Shown here in pieces: positions 41,148 to 50,664 of a DNA stretch of 64,000 bases. Every line of letters begins with the position of its first letter. Position 1 is the stretch's first letter. The translations under genes and the position numbers were made by a program. This DNA is from Microseira sp041929235. GTDB taxonomy: Bacteria; Cyanobacteriota; Cyanobacteriia; Cyanobacteriales; Aerosakkonemataceae. Under the pieces are notes generated by a model, which worked only from the letters and a program-made list of their open reading frames with translations, made no database searches and was not told where the DNA came from. The DNA lies in NCBI RefSeq assembly GCF_041929235.1, contig NZ_JBHFNP010000235.1, forward strand, positions 1 to 64,000, written 5' to 3'.

Positions 41148-44100
41148 TCAAATAATCGTTGGGATGACGAAGTTTTCTATAAAATTCAGAGAGTTTTTAT
41201 TAAATTCACCGTTGAGAACAGCCAGGTATTCACCATTTGCAATTAAAGCAGTTTTCTTCCCAAACCCCAATAAATTCCCACCAAATACTTCCAACTGAAT
41301 TTGTTCTGCCCTCAAACCACCTGCTAACGCAATTCTATCAACACCACCTAGCCCAAAAACCAAACCCGTGCCAAAGTCCTCAATGATATCAGAAGCGTCT
41401 CTGCTAGAGGCTCCATCGCCTGGTGAAAAAACAAATGTATCGCTACCAAAGCCACCTGTTAGCGTGTCTTTACCTGTGCCTCCGATAAGTGTGTCATCAT
41501 CATTACCACCTTCGAGCTTATCATCACCGGCTCCACCAGTGAGTGTGTCATTTCCAGATTCCCCTGTCAAGGTATCATTTTCCGAGCCACCATCAAGAAT
41601 GTCAGCGCTATTATCACCACCACCCCATATCCTATCTGAACCTATTCCTCCTAAAAGGGTATCGCTACCATTGTTTCCTTCGAGAGTATCGTTACCATTG
41701 TGTCCATAAATTTTGTCTCTCCCTTTACCTCCGTAGATATAATCTTCGTTTTGACCTCCATAAATTAAGTCATCATCCTGTTCGCCATTGATGGTATCGT
41801 TGCCTTGATTTCCATAGATGGTATCGTTACCAGTTCCGCCAAATATTTTATCATTGCCAGCATCTCCGTAGAATGTATCATTACCAGAGCCATCGTACAG
41901 AAGACTGCCAGTTATAAGAGGAATTAGGTCTCCACCATCCAGCCCATTATCTTTATTAGTACCTCTGACTATATCGTCATTTTGAGTTTGCGTATCTTTG
42001 AAAACAAGGACTTTTGGTTGTATTTTTTCTTCTACCTCAAGGATTCCTTCGTGTGCAGGGACAGACGAAAAAGGGTTAATAGGGTTTGACAAATATGAAT
42101 AAGCATTTTGTCTAGCCTTGCGATCCTTGTCAGTAAACTTGGTATCGTGGCTGCTGAAAATTCGCTCTTTGATAAGTTCTTGCTGGATTATTTGTAGCTG
42201 CCCATTTTCTGGTGTTTTAAGTAACTCTGTAAAAGTCTGAACAACCTGACCGTGTTCATCTACAGGATTACTCAACCCGCCGAAATCCATCTGAAATGAT
42301 TCGCTGGCAGTTGCCGCTAGTTTTTGGTTCCCAGCGACACTTCTCGTGCCTACAAAAGCTAGGGAATAATTAGATACTTCATCAAAACCTTTAGGTGGAT
42401 CGGGTTGATTATTGCGACCGTCTAAATCATAGCTTACACCTGCAAAATTCAATATATCAAGGTTACTTTGTGATGGTGGGTCAAGTGCGGTAATTGTGCT
42501 GACACCTATGTTATTACCTTTGACTTCTTTACCTGTTGCATCTGTGAACCCTTCTTTGTAAAGACGACCAATTTCACTACTGACTAACGATCCGAGGCTG
42601 TGACCAATTAAATTTAGGCTTTGGCTAGCTTGCGCCGCGTCAATCCCCAAATTTTTGACGACAAATTCAGCAACAGGTCTAATCCACTTAGCAGCAAAGT
42701 AGTTACCTACTCTCAGGGAAGAATCTATGTTGTTGGTATCATTTTTATCTATAAAACCGTTATTAGCAGCTTGCTGCCAATTGAGGAAAAACACTCGATC
42801 GTTCGGTCTAACTTTTGCTAAAGCTTCTGCTAGTTTAGGTAAATTGCCATTAGGATCGCTGCCATCATTCCAACCATGAATAACTACCCATATTTTTCCA
42901 GTTTCAGTTCCCAATTCAAAGGGAGATGTTTGTGTATTATTTTCTGAGTATGGGATATATTTAAGCTGAACAATACGCTGAGAAGGCTCGTCTATACGAA
43001 GCTTGATTTTTTTAGAGGTATCGTTTGGATCTTCTATCTCAAACTCGTCACGTCGCAACACTCCGTATGGAAAAGATGTTGAACCTTCGATCAGCTTCTG
43101 TGCAGCATAAGTTGCAGCTACCGCACCAATTCCGGCAAAAGGATTGGCAAGCGCAGCAAAGGCAATTGAACCTCCAATAAGCCCACCCGCAGTTGCAGAC
43201 ATATTATTTCTTAGAAACTCATCAGTTGGTGAAACTTGGAAATCTGCACTGATGGTATCTTGTACAATTTTGCTTACATTAATTACTGTCTCCCCAAAGC
43301 CAGGGACAGTCAAAGTAATAGCATCATTTTTGCTCCTACCCTGCAATGTGACATCGAAAGTATACACACCCCCAGGAACAACATTACTCACCCTGGATGG
43401 AGTGATACCTTTGACATAGCCAAAATCATCGCTGCTGACAGTGGGGACAATTTGACTCGAAATACCACCTAACCCTAAGTCAATTGCATCCACCAAATTG
43501 GAACTATCAGATTCTAATTCGACAACTTCACCAAAACCAAGTTGGCTAACTAATGCCTCATAATCGGGGATAACCTCCTCTGTAACTGCAAAAACTGGCA
43601 CAATGTTTGCAGCTTGCAGCGCGTTACGAACTTGAGCAACGCTGGGATAATCTTCTCCCGTTCCTGGTGGATTACCATCGAGGACAGTATTGCCATTGTT
43701 AGGAATGGTAATCCCAGCTTCAGCACCATCACCTGCAACGTGATAAGGTGCGTCAGTTGCGACTACTACCACCCGGCGTGCGCCATCTCTGAAACCAATT
43801 TCTCTGGTACGAAGTGCTGTTTGCAGCAGTGCTTCTAGTTGTGCTTCCGCGCTATCCTCGCCGATGTTAAGTTTAGAGCTAGTACTGTAACTTCCTACCG
43901 TTCTTTGCAGTGCTGCTGTATCCGTAGTTAGCGTTAAATCGGGGCGAAATACATAATGTTGACGGTCATTTCTGCCAAAGGGCAATATTGGCTTATCGAT
44001 AAATGAACTAATGCCAAATTGAGTGTTTGTGGTGATACTTTGTAATTCTCTAGTTAAATTTGGCACTAAGTTCCGCACAATTGGCAAATCTTCTTCAAAC

Positions 44101-44699
44101 GATCCTGAAAGGTCTTGCAGCAGAAACACATCCAGCGGTAGAGGTCTGGTTGTTCTCGGTACTGCAACTCTGATTGGAATCGTCTGTGTTTGACCTGGTA
44201 GCAAGGTCACATTGAGTTCAGAGGGTGAAACTGGGGCGACGAATTCGGTGACTCTAGAACTGTCAGTGCTGAATGGCACTCCCACAAGGTTAGGCGCACC
44301 GGGTCGATTCTCATTTTGACCATACTCGACAAAGTGTTGGTAACCACTTCTGAATGGACCGTTGCTAACTGCTGCTGCTACATCCTGGTTTTGAGCGAGA
44401 TACAAGTTGTTATCAAATTGGGCAATGGGAGTGCGTCCCTCAAATTGTCCAAACTTCCTGAAGTGTTTAAAAGCGCTTTCTTGTTCGCCGCTGGCAACTG
44501 CTGCGGCTACATCTGGGTTTTCCGCTAGATAATATGCTGTATCAAACAGTAGGCTGGGATCGCGCCCCTCGAATTGACCAAACCTTTCAAAGTGTCTAAA
44601 AGCACTTCTGATCTTGCCGCTGGCAAGCGCCTCTGCTACGTCTGGGTTAGCATTCAGATAAAACTCTTCATCGAACAAGTCTCTAGAACTAATTGCCAT
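41148..44699 (-). CDS. Large RTX protein with integrin-like vWA and lipase-like domains
   Basis: 1,183 residues from ATG 44699; the frame opens 105 bp earlier without support. Domains in order: three ~47-residue repeats (F-D-E-E-F-Y-L-N-A-N-P-D-V type) at 8-145; an integrin-beta-like von Willebrand A domain (about 185-420) with MIDAS D-L-S-G-S near 195; an immunoglobulin-like stretch; an alpha/beta-hydrolase/lipase-like domain (about 585-800) with V-V-I-H-G-W-N and nucleophile elbow G-H-S-L-G-S near 699; and eight or more RTX nonapeptides (G-G-x-G-x-D type, about 905-1100) that bind Ca2+. It probably leaves the cell by type I secretion via its C-terminus; no signal peptide. No exporter genes are nearby. 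Confidence 0.85.
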   Translation of the reverse strand: MAISSRDLFDEEFYLNANPDVAEALASGKIRSAFRHFERFGQFEGRDPSLLFDTAYYLAENPDVAAAVASGEQESAFKHFRKFGQFEGRTPIAQFDNNLYLAQNQDVAAAVSNGPFRSGYQHFVEYGQNENRPGAPNLVGVPFSTDSSRVTEFVAPVSPSELNVTLLPGQTQTIPIRVAVPRTTRPLPLDVFLLQDLSGSFEEDLPIVRNLVPNLTRELQSITTNTQFGISSFIDKPILPFGRNDRQHYVFRPDLTLTTDTAALQRTVGSYSTSSKLNIGEDSAEAQLEALLQTALRTREIGFRDGARRVVVVATDAPYHVAGDGAEAGITIPNNGNTVLDGNPPGTGEDYPSVAQVRNALQAANIVPVFAVTEEVIPDYEALVSQLGFGEVVELESDSSNLVDAIDLGLGGISSQIVPTVSSDDFGYVKGITPSRVSNVVPGGVYTFDVTLQGRSKNDAITLTVPGFGETVINVSKIVQDTISADFQVSPTDEFLRNNMSATAGGLIGGSIAFAALANPFAGIGAVAATYAAQKLIEGSTSFPYGVLRRDEFEIEDPNDTSKKIKLRIDEPSQRIVQLKYIPYSENNTQTSPFELGTETGKIWVVIHGWNDGSDPNGNLPKLAEALAKVRPNDRVFFLNWQQAANNGFIDKNDTNNIDSSLRVGNYFAAKWIRPVAEFVVKNLGIDAAQASQSLNLIGHSLGSLVSSEIGRLYKEGFTDATGKEVKGNNIGVSTITALDPPSQSNLDILNFAGVSYDLDGRNNQPDPPKGFDEVSNYSLAFVGTRSVAGNQKLAATASESFQMDFGGLSNPVDEHGQVVQTFTELLKTPENGQLQIIQQELIKERIFSSHDTKFTDKDRKARQNAYSYLSNPINPFSSVPAHEGILEVEEKIQPKVLVFKDTQTQNDDIVRGTNKDNGLDGGDLIPLITGSLLYDGSGNDTFYGDAGNDKIFGGTGNDTIYGNQGNDTINGEQDDDLIYGGQNEDYIYGGKGRDKIYGHNGNDTLEGNNGSDTLLGGIGSDRIWGGGDNSADILDGGSENDTLTGESGNDTLTGGAGDDKLEGGNDDDTLIGGTGKDTLTGGFGSDTFVFSPGDGASSRDASDIIEDFGTGLVFGLGGVDRIALAGGLRAEQIQLEVFGGNLLGFGKKTALIANGEYLAVLNGEFNKNSLNFIENFVIPTII

Positions 44700-44940
44700 A
44701 GGTTTTTCCCCGCTAACGCAAAGCAGATGGGTTTTGCTAACGCTAACTTTACGTATTTGTTTTGACTTCAGAATTACAGTAATTTTATGTATTTTTTGGT
44801 ACACGTAAATACTGAGTTACTTTTTTTAATAATTTCTCTTACCAGCGTCTGAAGATAGGTCAGTTCAACGGTTACACAAAAATCTATAGGTTGCGACAGA
44901 CTGCGCTAAAGCTGGTTTTGTGGATCGGCTGTCGCGCGCC

Positions 44941-44946
44941 CTATAA
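44941..44946 (+). promoter_or_regulatory. -10-like TATAAT upstream of the CPBP gene
   Basis: TATAAT occurs 54 bp before ATG 45000, with a weak TTGTGG about 18 bp further upstream, and GGGGAG at the ribosome-binding position. A sigma-70-type promoter is plausible; nothing else supports it. Confidence 0.35.
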
Positions 44947-44999
44947 TTCTCAGGGATGTCTAAGCTCTAAACTGGTAGGGGTATCCTGGGGAGATATAG

Positions 45000-46571
45000 A
45001 TGACACTAAAGCGGTTTATTTTAGGCGTACTGACGATTGCAATACTGTTTATCCTGAGCTTGTCTTTAATCGCTAGCTGGAATCAGCCTCAGATTCAAAG
45101 TCGCCTGGAACTGTACCAAACCAATTTGCTACTCCACGCTACCCAGTGGGAAGGTGAAACTGCCCAAGGTGTGGATTTCAAGTCAGCACGGGAAACCCTG
45201 ATCGGGGTTGAACCGCTAAAAGCAGCTCAAAAGCAATACGAACAGGCACGCCAATCTGCCCAAACTACGCTGCAACAACTGCTACAGCAAGATACCAAGC
45301 TTTCACCCACCCCAGAGAAACCCCTCAAAGCCACTCGCGTTCAAACATCTATTTCTCCCAAGCAAGCACCGTTGCAGGCGTCGATTCAACAAACGCAACA
45401 ATTGATTAACGAGTTAGACTTGCGGCTGGGAATTTTACAGGTTGAGCAAGGACAAACCGAGGCGGCGTTAAAGACTTGGACAGAGGTGAACGAGCGAGTT
45501 CAAACTCAAGCCAATGCAGAACCCGCCGCCAAAAACGCTACAGTTTTGATCGGTTTGTGGAGCAGTCCCCCCCGCTTGCTTCCAGATGCACAGCAGTCGA
45601 TTAACAAGCAGTTAGATGGATGGTTCCGCTACCAGGCGTTAACCCGACTTTATCAGTTACAACAACGCGAGGATGCGCTCTCTAAGCTGATCGCCGCAGA
45701 ACGGGAAATAGCCGAGCAAGCGGTTTTGAAATTAGCCGTTGTCAGTGCTATCCCAACTTTAGGGTTTTTAATTGGCGTCGGACTGCTAATTTTTCTAGTA
45801 GGTCAGCGACTGGTCAAGGGCAAAGATTCTCTGTTGGGGCAAAATGAGAATCTCCCCTGGTCAACTCCCTGGGACGCCGAGACGATTTGGCAAGTGTTCG
45901 TTGTCGGCTTTTTCTTGATGGGTCAAATCTTGGTTCCTTTAGCATTCTTTTTACTAAAAGTCAAGGCTTCTACCTTCGACGTGCGGGGGCAGTCTTTGTA
46001 CGTGCTGGCGAGTTATGTTTTGGTGGCGCTGGGTGGGTTATTGGTGCTGTATTTCTCGCTCAAGGCTTTTTTACCGCTACCACAGCAAGAAAAGTGGTTT
46101 CAAATCGATTTGAGCGGCAATTGGTTTTGGTGGGGTTTGGCAGGTTATTTAACCGCACTGCCGCTGGTGATTTTAGTATCGTTGATTAACCAGCTTGTTT
46201 GGCGCGGACAGGGAGGGAGCAATCCGCTGTTGCCGTTGGTGCTAGAGAGTCAAGATGGGGTGGCTTTATTGATATTTTTCTTGACAGCAGCCGTTGCCGC
46301 GCCGCTGTTTGAAGAGTTTCTGTTCCGGGGATTTTTACTGCCATCTTTGACGCGCTACGTGCCAGTTTGGGGAGCAATTGTAGCGAGTAGCTTGCTGTTT
46401 GCAGTTGCTCACCTGAGTTTGTCCGAAGTACTGCCGCTGATGACGTTGGGAATCGTGCTGGGGGTGGTTTATACGCGCACGCGCAACTTACTAGCTCCCA
46501 TGCTACTCCACAGTCTGTGGAATAGCGGAACTTTGTTGAGTCTATTTATCTTAGGTAGCGGCGCTAAATAA
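45000..46571 (+). CDS. CPBP-family intramembrane glutamic protease
   Basis: A 523-residue membrane protein. The N-terminal helix (about 7-27) is followed by a long periplasmic or lumenal region (about 30-245) rich in Gln with coiled-coil character, then seven or eight transmembrane helices. Near 435-445 comes the Glu-Glu motif A-P-L-F-E-E-F-L-F-R-G, followed by the His motif F-A-V-A-H-L and H-S-L-W-N; these are the active-site motifs of the CAAX protease/Rce1 (Abi) family. GGGGAG precedes the ATG. Substrates are unknown in cyanobacteria. Confidence 0.85.
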   Translation: MTLKRFILGVLTIAILFILSLSLIASWNQPQIQSRLELYQTNLLLHATQWEGETAQGVDFKSARETLIGVEPLKAAQKQYEQARQSAQTTLQQLLQQDTKLSPTPEKPLKATRVQTSISPKQAPLQASIQQTQQLINELDLRLGILQVEQGQTEAALKTWTEVNERVQTQANAEPAAKNATVLIGLWSSPPRLLPDAQQSINKQLDGWFRYQALTRLYQLQQREDALSKLIAAEREIAEQAVLKLAVVSAIPTLGFLIGVGLLIFLVGQRLVKGKDSLLGQNENLPWSTPWDAETIWQVFVVGFFLMGQILVPLAFFLLKVKASTFDVRGQSLYVLASYVLVALGGLLVLYFSLKAFLPLPQQEKWFQIDLSGNWFWWGLAGYLTALPLVILVSLINQLVWRGQGGSNPLLPLVLESQDGVALLIFFLTAAVAAPLFEEFLFRGFLLPSLTRYVPVWGAIVASSLLFAVAHLSLSEVLPLMTLGIVLGVVYTRTRNLLAPMLLHSLWNSGTLLSLFILGSGAK

Positions 46572-46573
46572 GG

Positions 46574-46678
46574 CAGGACTTACGCAAAGAAACCGGGTTT
46601 CTGTGAAAAATCGTTGAGCAAGGAAACTAGAGCGCCAGGTCGAAACAAAGGTGATGGCAAGGTCGTGCGTAAGTCTTG
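46574..46678. mobile_element. Family B MITE copy
   Basis: Left CAGGACTTACGCAAAGAAAC, right TCGTGCGTAAGTCTTG, inner AAACCGGGTTTC and GAAACAAAGGTGATGGC. It begins 3 bp after the CPBP stop. The remaining 215 bp before the P-ATPase gene shows nothing else. Confidence 0.7.
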
Positions 46679-46894
46679 TAAGGTAGAAGCAGAAGCAATA
46701 AAACAGCTTTTTTCACTAAAAAAGTTAATATTTCTAGCTTTTGATAGATGCAACAAAGTATCCTTAGATACTGACTGCGGCTGGAATATTAACAGTTATA
46801 AACGATAGTTTAAAAAACTTAGCGAGATAGAGGCGATCTCGCGAGCCAAAGCCTACCTTTGAAGGAGAAACGAGAAACAGATTAGGTAAGCGAA

Positions 46895-49528
46895 GTGTTG
46901 CAATTAGTCCAGAAATCTTCTAATCCCGTATTGTCTCAGACGGCGAACGCTCACCCAACATTACCCACCGATACAACCACTCTGGATGTAGCAGGCATGA
47001 GGTGTGCTGGCTGCGTCAAGGTTGTGGAGCAACAGTTAAAATCAAATCCTGGAGTTATTTCAGCCTGCGTCAATTTGGTAACCGAGGTCGCAGTTGTTGA
47101 GTACGAAATTGGTAGGCTTGAACCCGCTACATTAGCTGAAAAACTTACATCTGCCGGGTTTCCCACTCAACCCCGTTATGGGAGTGCCAATCAAACAGAT
47201 TACATCACCCCCGCAGAAAGTCACCGCCGAGAAATCAAAGCCACCATTTGGCGGCTGATCGTGGCTGGTGCTTTAATTGTTTTATCCGGACTGGGTCATC
47301 TGGGTCAACACTTTTCCTTCCTTACCCCGTTCTGGTTTCACTGGGGGTTAGCAACCGCAACCTTACTAGGTCCAGGTCGATCGATCATTGTAGATGGCTT
47401 TTGGGGCATCCGACGGCTAGCACCCAACATGAATACGCTTGTAGGATTGGGGGCTGTAACCGCTTATACCACTAGCGTCGTAGCTTTACTGTTTCCCCAA
47501 TTGGGGTGGGAATGTTTCTTTGACGAACCCGTGATGTTGTTGGGCTTTATCCTCTTGGGTCGCACCTTGGAACAACAGGCGAGGGGACGAGCCGCATCAG
47601 CCTTTGAAGCGTTACTTTCGCTACAGCCCACAACCGCGCGCTTAGTCAAAACTACTAGCGAAAAGGTTGTAGATGAAACATCGATGCATCAGGCAATTGA
47701 AATTCCAGCCGACCAAGTGCGGATAGGAGAATGGTTGCAGGTTTTACCCGGAGAGAAAATCCCCACGGACGGCGAAGTCGTGGCAGGTAAAACAACGGTG
47801 GATGAGTCGATGCTGACTGGGGAACCGATGCCGGTATTAAAGCAACCAGGAGATTTAGTCGCTGCCGGAACGCTAAATCAGTCGGGCGTTATCGTCTTGC
47901 GGGCAACTCGCACGGGCAAAGATACAACCATTGCTCAGATTGTCGCACTCGTGGAAGCAGCGCAAACGCGCAAAGCCCCCGTACAGAAACTGGCGGATAC
48001 GGTAGCCGGGTACTTTACCTACGGCGTAATGACAGCCGCAGCGTTAACGTTTGTCTTCTGGTATTTTATCGGGACGCACCTGTGGCCTGATGTCGTGCAT
48101 GAGGCATGGGGAATGGGGCATGGAGGAATGGGAATGGAAATGACGCTGCATCCATCACCCCTGCTGTTGAGTTTAAAGCTAGCGATCGCAGTTTTAGTAG
48201 TTGCCTGCCCCTGCGCCTTGGGACTTGCCACACCGACGGCTATCTTAGTCGGTACTAGCATCGGCGCAGAACGAGGAATATTAATCAAAGGCGGCGATGT
48301 CTTAGAACGAGTACGGCAACTCGATACCATCGTATTTGACAAAACTGGCACACTGACTCTAGGTAAACCTACGGTTACAGATTGCATACCAGTTGAGGGC
48401 ATCGGGCATGGGGAAGACGGGGAGACGCCCAGAGACGGAGACGCGGAGAGTCAAGGCGCAAAGAGTAAAGACAGGGAGACAGGGAGACAGGGAGACGCGG
48501 AGAGTAAAGGCGCAAAGAGTAAAGACAGGGAGACAGGGAGACAGGGAGACGCGGAGAGTCAAGATGTCACCGCGTCACCGTTCTCCCTTGTCACCGCGTC
48601 CTTATTACTTCAACTAGCGGCGGCGGCAGAAAGCGGCACTTGCCATCCCCTGGCAACGGCAATTGGGGAGGAAGCTAAAGCCAAGGGATTATCTATCCCA
48701 GCGGCACAAGACTTTTATACCGAAGCAGGGTTGGGGGTATCTGCTACGGTGGCAGGTCAGCAAGTGCTGGTGGGAGGTGAAGATTGGTTAATGCAGCAGG
48801 GTGTCTCGATGGTCGAAGCTGTAAAAGCGCAAGCGCAGGGGCTAGCTTTGGCTGGTAAAACAGTAGTATACGTGGCAGTAGAAGGCAGGCTAGCAGGGGT
48901 AATAGCGGTTACAGATGCTCTCAGACCAGATGCTAAAACAACAGTCGATAGCCTGCGGCAGATGGGATTAAGGGTGATGATTTTAACAGGAGATCGGTAC
49001 GAAGCAGCAGTGGCGATCGCCCAAACTTTAGGACTTGATGCCAAAGACGTTAAAGCCGGCGTCCGTCCAGATGGCAAAGTAGCGGCGATCCAACAGATGC
49101 AAACCGGGGGTCACCGAGTCGCTATGATTGGTGATGGGATTAACGATGCACCGGCATTGGCACAAGCGGATGCGGGGATTGCTCTGCAAGCGGGAACCGA
49201 CGTGGCTATTGAAAGCGCTCAGATTATCCTGATGCGATCGCGCCTCAGCGACATTGTCGAATCGATTCGGCTCTCCCGTGCGACTGTCAACAAAATCCGC
49301 CAGAATTTATTTTGGGCATTGGCCTACAACACCCTGGGAATTCCCATAGCCGCCGGTATTTTAGCTCCGGTTTGGGGCATCGTTCTCGGTCCAGCAGGTG
49401 CGGGTGCAATGATGGCCTTTAGTTCGGTCAGCGTTGTCACTAACTCTCTGCTGCTGCGCCGCACCAATCCCTTGTGTACCCCTGTCTTTGGCGGCGAAGG
49501 TCAGTCTTCACGGGAGTTGACGCCCTAA
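46895..49528 (+). CDS. Heavy-metal (copper-type) P1B-ATPase
   Basis: An 877-residue metal pump. N-terminal HMA domain (about 28-95) with G-M-R-C-A-G-C. Membrane helices follow, with the ion-channel motif C-P-C-A-L-G (near 435), phosphorylation site D-K-T-G-T-L-T (near 480), H-P motif C-H-P-L-A (near 584) and hinge G-D-G-I-N-D-A-P. A CPC motif and His/Met-rich loop (G-M-G-H-G-G-M-G-M) favour copper, so PacS/CtaA/CopA-like. GTG start with AGG upstream. Odd: residues about 503-556 in the nucleotide-binding domain are a tandem repeat of G-R-Q-G-D-A-E-S / A-K-S-K-D-R-E-T, encoded by a DNA repeat (48410-48563). Confidence 0.9.
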   Translation: MLQLVQKSSNPVLSQTANAHPTLPTDTTTLDVAGMRCAGCVKVVEQQLKSNPGVISACVNLVTEVAVVEYEIGRLEPATLAEKLTSAGFPTQPRYGSANQTDYITPAESHRREIKATIWRLIVAGALIVLSGLGHLGQHFSFLTPFWFHWGLATATLLGPGRSIIVDGFWGIRRLAPNMNTLVGLGAVTAYTTSVVALLFPQLGWECFFDEPVMLLGFILLGRTLEQQARGRAASAFEALLSLQPTTARLVKTTSEKVVDETSMHQAIEIPADQVRIGEWLQVLPGEKIPTDGEVVAGKTTVDESMLTGEPMPVLKQPGDLVAAGTLNQSGVIVLRATRTGKDTTIAQIVALVEAAQTRKAPVQKLADTVAGYFTYGVMTAAALTFVFWYFIGTHLWPDVVHEAWGMGHGGMGMEMTLHPSPLLLSLKLAIAVLVVACPCALGLATPTAILVGTSIGAERGILIKGGDVLERVRQLDTIVFDKTGTLTLGKPTVTDCIPVEGIGHGEDGETPRDGDAESQGAKSKDRETGRQGDAESKGAKSKDRETGRQGDAESQDVTASPFSLVTASLLLQLAAAAESGTCHPLATAIGEEAKAKGLSIPAAQDFYTEAGLGVSATVAGQQVLVGGEDWLMQQGVSMVEAVKAQAQGLALAGKTVVYVAVEGRLAGVIAVTDALRPDAKTTVDSLRQMGLRVMILTGDRYEAAVAIAQTLGLDAKDVKAGVRPDGKVAAIQQMQTGGHRVAMIGDGINDAPALAQADAGIALQAGTDVAIESAQIILMRSRLSDIVESIRLSRATVNKIRQNLFWALAYNTLGIPIAAGILAPVWGIVLGPAGAGAMMAFSSVSVVTNSLLLRRTNPLCTPVFGGEGQSSRELTP
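48417..48563. repeat. Tandem repeat inside the P-ATPase gene
   Basis: Units GACAGGGAGACAGGGAGAC and CGGAGAGTAAAGGCGCAAAG repeat; two ~60-bp blocks (48440-48500 and 48500-48560) are nearly identical. The same GGGAGAC type of repeat is common between genes in filamentous cyanobacteria. Here it is in frame and free of stops. Confidence 0.8.
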
Positions 49529-49646
49529 CTGCCATCGCCAAATTGTCGGTAAGTTAACAGGCATTGTCAATCGGATTCGCTTTGATTGTGCCTGTTATGA
49601 TTCAAACAAAAACACGCTGATTCCGCCTCGCATTACAGATGCTTCG

Positions 49647-50117
49647 ATGACTGCACCAAACTATCAAAAACATCTATTGATCGTTGAGGACGATAAGGGA
49701 CAAAGGGAGTTTATTCTAGAGGCTCCTGCTTATTCCCTGGGGCGGAGTAAGAGGTGCGATATCCGCGTGGAGTCCTTGTTTGTCTCCAATCGCCATGCGA
49801 CTTTGATCCGCTTACCAAATCAAGATGGCAGCTACTCCTACCAAATTATTGATGGTGATGGAAAAGGCAAGTATAGTACTAACGGGTTGTCAATTAACGG
49901 TGAAAAAATCCGCGCTCGTATCCTGAAACATAACGACAAAATTGTTTTCGGGTCTAACGTGCAGGTTACCTATCTGTACATGCAGCGCCAAGACACCTCG
50001 TCAGCACCGCTGCCAGAGCCATCATTAGATGAGACGCTGATCGATCCCGCTATGGTAGAAAAAACTGTAGAAGAACAATCTCCAGCGAAGAGTCAGCCAA
50101 CTCCCGGTCAGATATAA
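49647..50117 (+). CDS. FHA-domain protein, first of a pair
   Basis: A 156-residue protein with one forkhead-associated domain: Y-S-L-G-R-S-K-R-C-D-I-R-V (about 28-40), S-N-R-H-A-T-L (phosphothreonine-binding), S-T-N-G-L-S-I-N-G. The Arg, Ser and His of the pThr pocket and the N-G at the end are present. The C-terminal tail (about 115-156) is Pro/Ser/Thr-rich, containing a D-E-T-L-I-D motif that may be phosphorylated. It is followed by a similar gene 81 bp downstream, so the pair arose by duplication. It probably reads out Ser/Thr kinase signalling. Confidence 0.88.
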   Translation: MTAPNYQKHLLIVEDDKGQREFILEAPAYSLGRSKRCDIRVESLFVSNRHATLIRLPNQDGSYSYQIIDGDGKGKYSTNGLSINGEKIRARILKHNDKIVFGSNVQVTYLYMQRQDTSSAPLPEPSLDETLIDPAMVEKTVEEQSPAKSQPTPGQI

Positions 50118-50198
50118 CTCAATAACGTTAAGAGCAACTGCTACATTCAACATTGAGTTAACCGCTGTTTTTAAACTTGTTCCAAGAGAGATTCTTCA

Positions 50199-50624
50199 AT
50201 GCCTGTACCACAAGAACACAATCATCTGTTGATTGTTGAAGACGATAAAGGACGCAAGGAAGTAGTACTAAAAGCCCCGGTCTATTCGATTGGTCGGGAT
50301 CCACAGTGCGATATTCGCCTCGTCTCCCATTTTGTCTCGCGCCGACATGCCACGTTGGTACGCTTACCCAGGCAAGATGGCACTCACTATTACCGAATTG
50401 TTGATGGCGATGCCAAAGGCAAAGGCAGTTCCAACGGTCTGTTAATTAACGGTCGGCGAATGGCCGCTCACGACCTGGAAAACGAAGACGAGATTGTCTT
50501 CGGTCCCCAAGTGCGAGCAAAATATTACCAACTCAGACGCGATACCCAGCCGTCGGGACCGCTCGATCCCTTTGATATCACCTTGATTAACCCGAGTATG
50601 TTAGATGACGATTCGGAAGAGTAG
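50199..50624 (+). CDS. FHA-domain protein, second of a pair
   Basis: 141 residues, about half identical to the preceding protein. FHA core: Y-S-I-G-R-D-P-Q-C-D-I-R-L, S-R-R-H-A-T-L, S-S-N-G-L-L-I-N-G. Its acidic tail also has the F-D-I-T-L-I-N motif, parallel to D-E-T-L-I-D in the first paralogue, so a Thr near the C-terminus is conserved and may be a self-binding phosphosite. Both lie in the same direction between the P-ATPase and tmk. Confidence 0.88.
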   Translation: MPVPQEHNHLLIVEDDKGRKEVVLKAPVYSIGRDPQCDIRLVSHFVSRRHATLVRLPRQDGTHYYRIVDGDAKGKGSSNGLLINGRRMAAHDLENEDEIVFGPQVRAKYYQLRRDTQPSGPLDPFDITLINPSMLDDDSEE

Positions 50625-50664
50625 ATAATTTTGCGTAACCCAACTTAATCGAAGTCTGCCTTGA

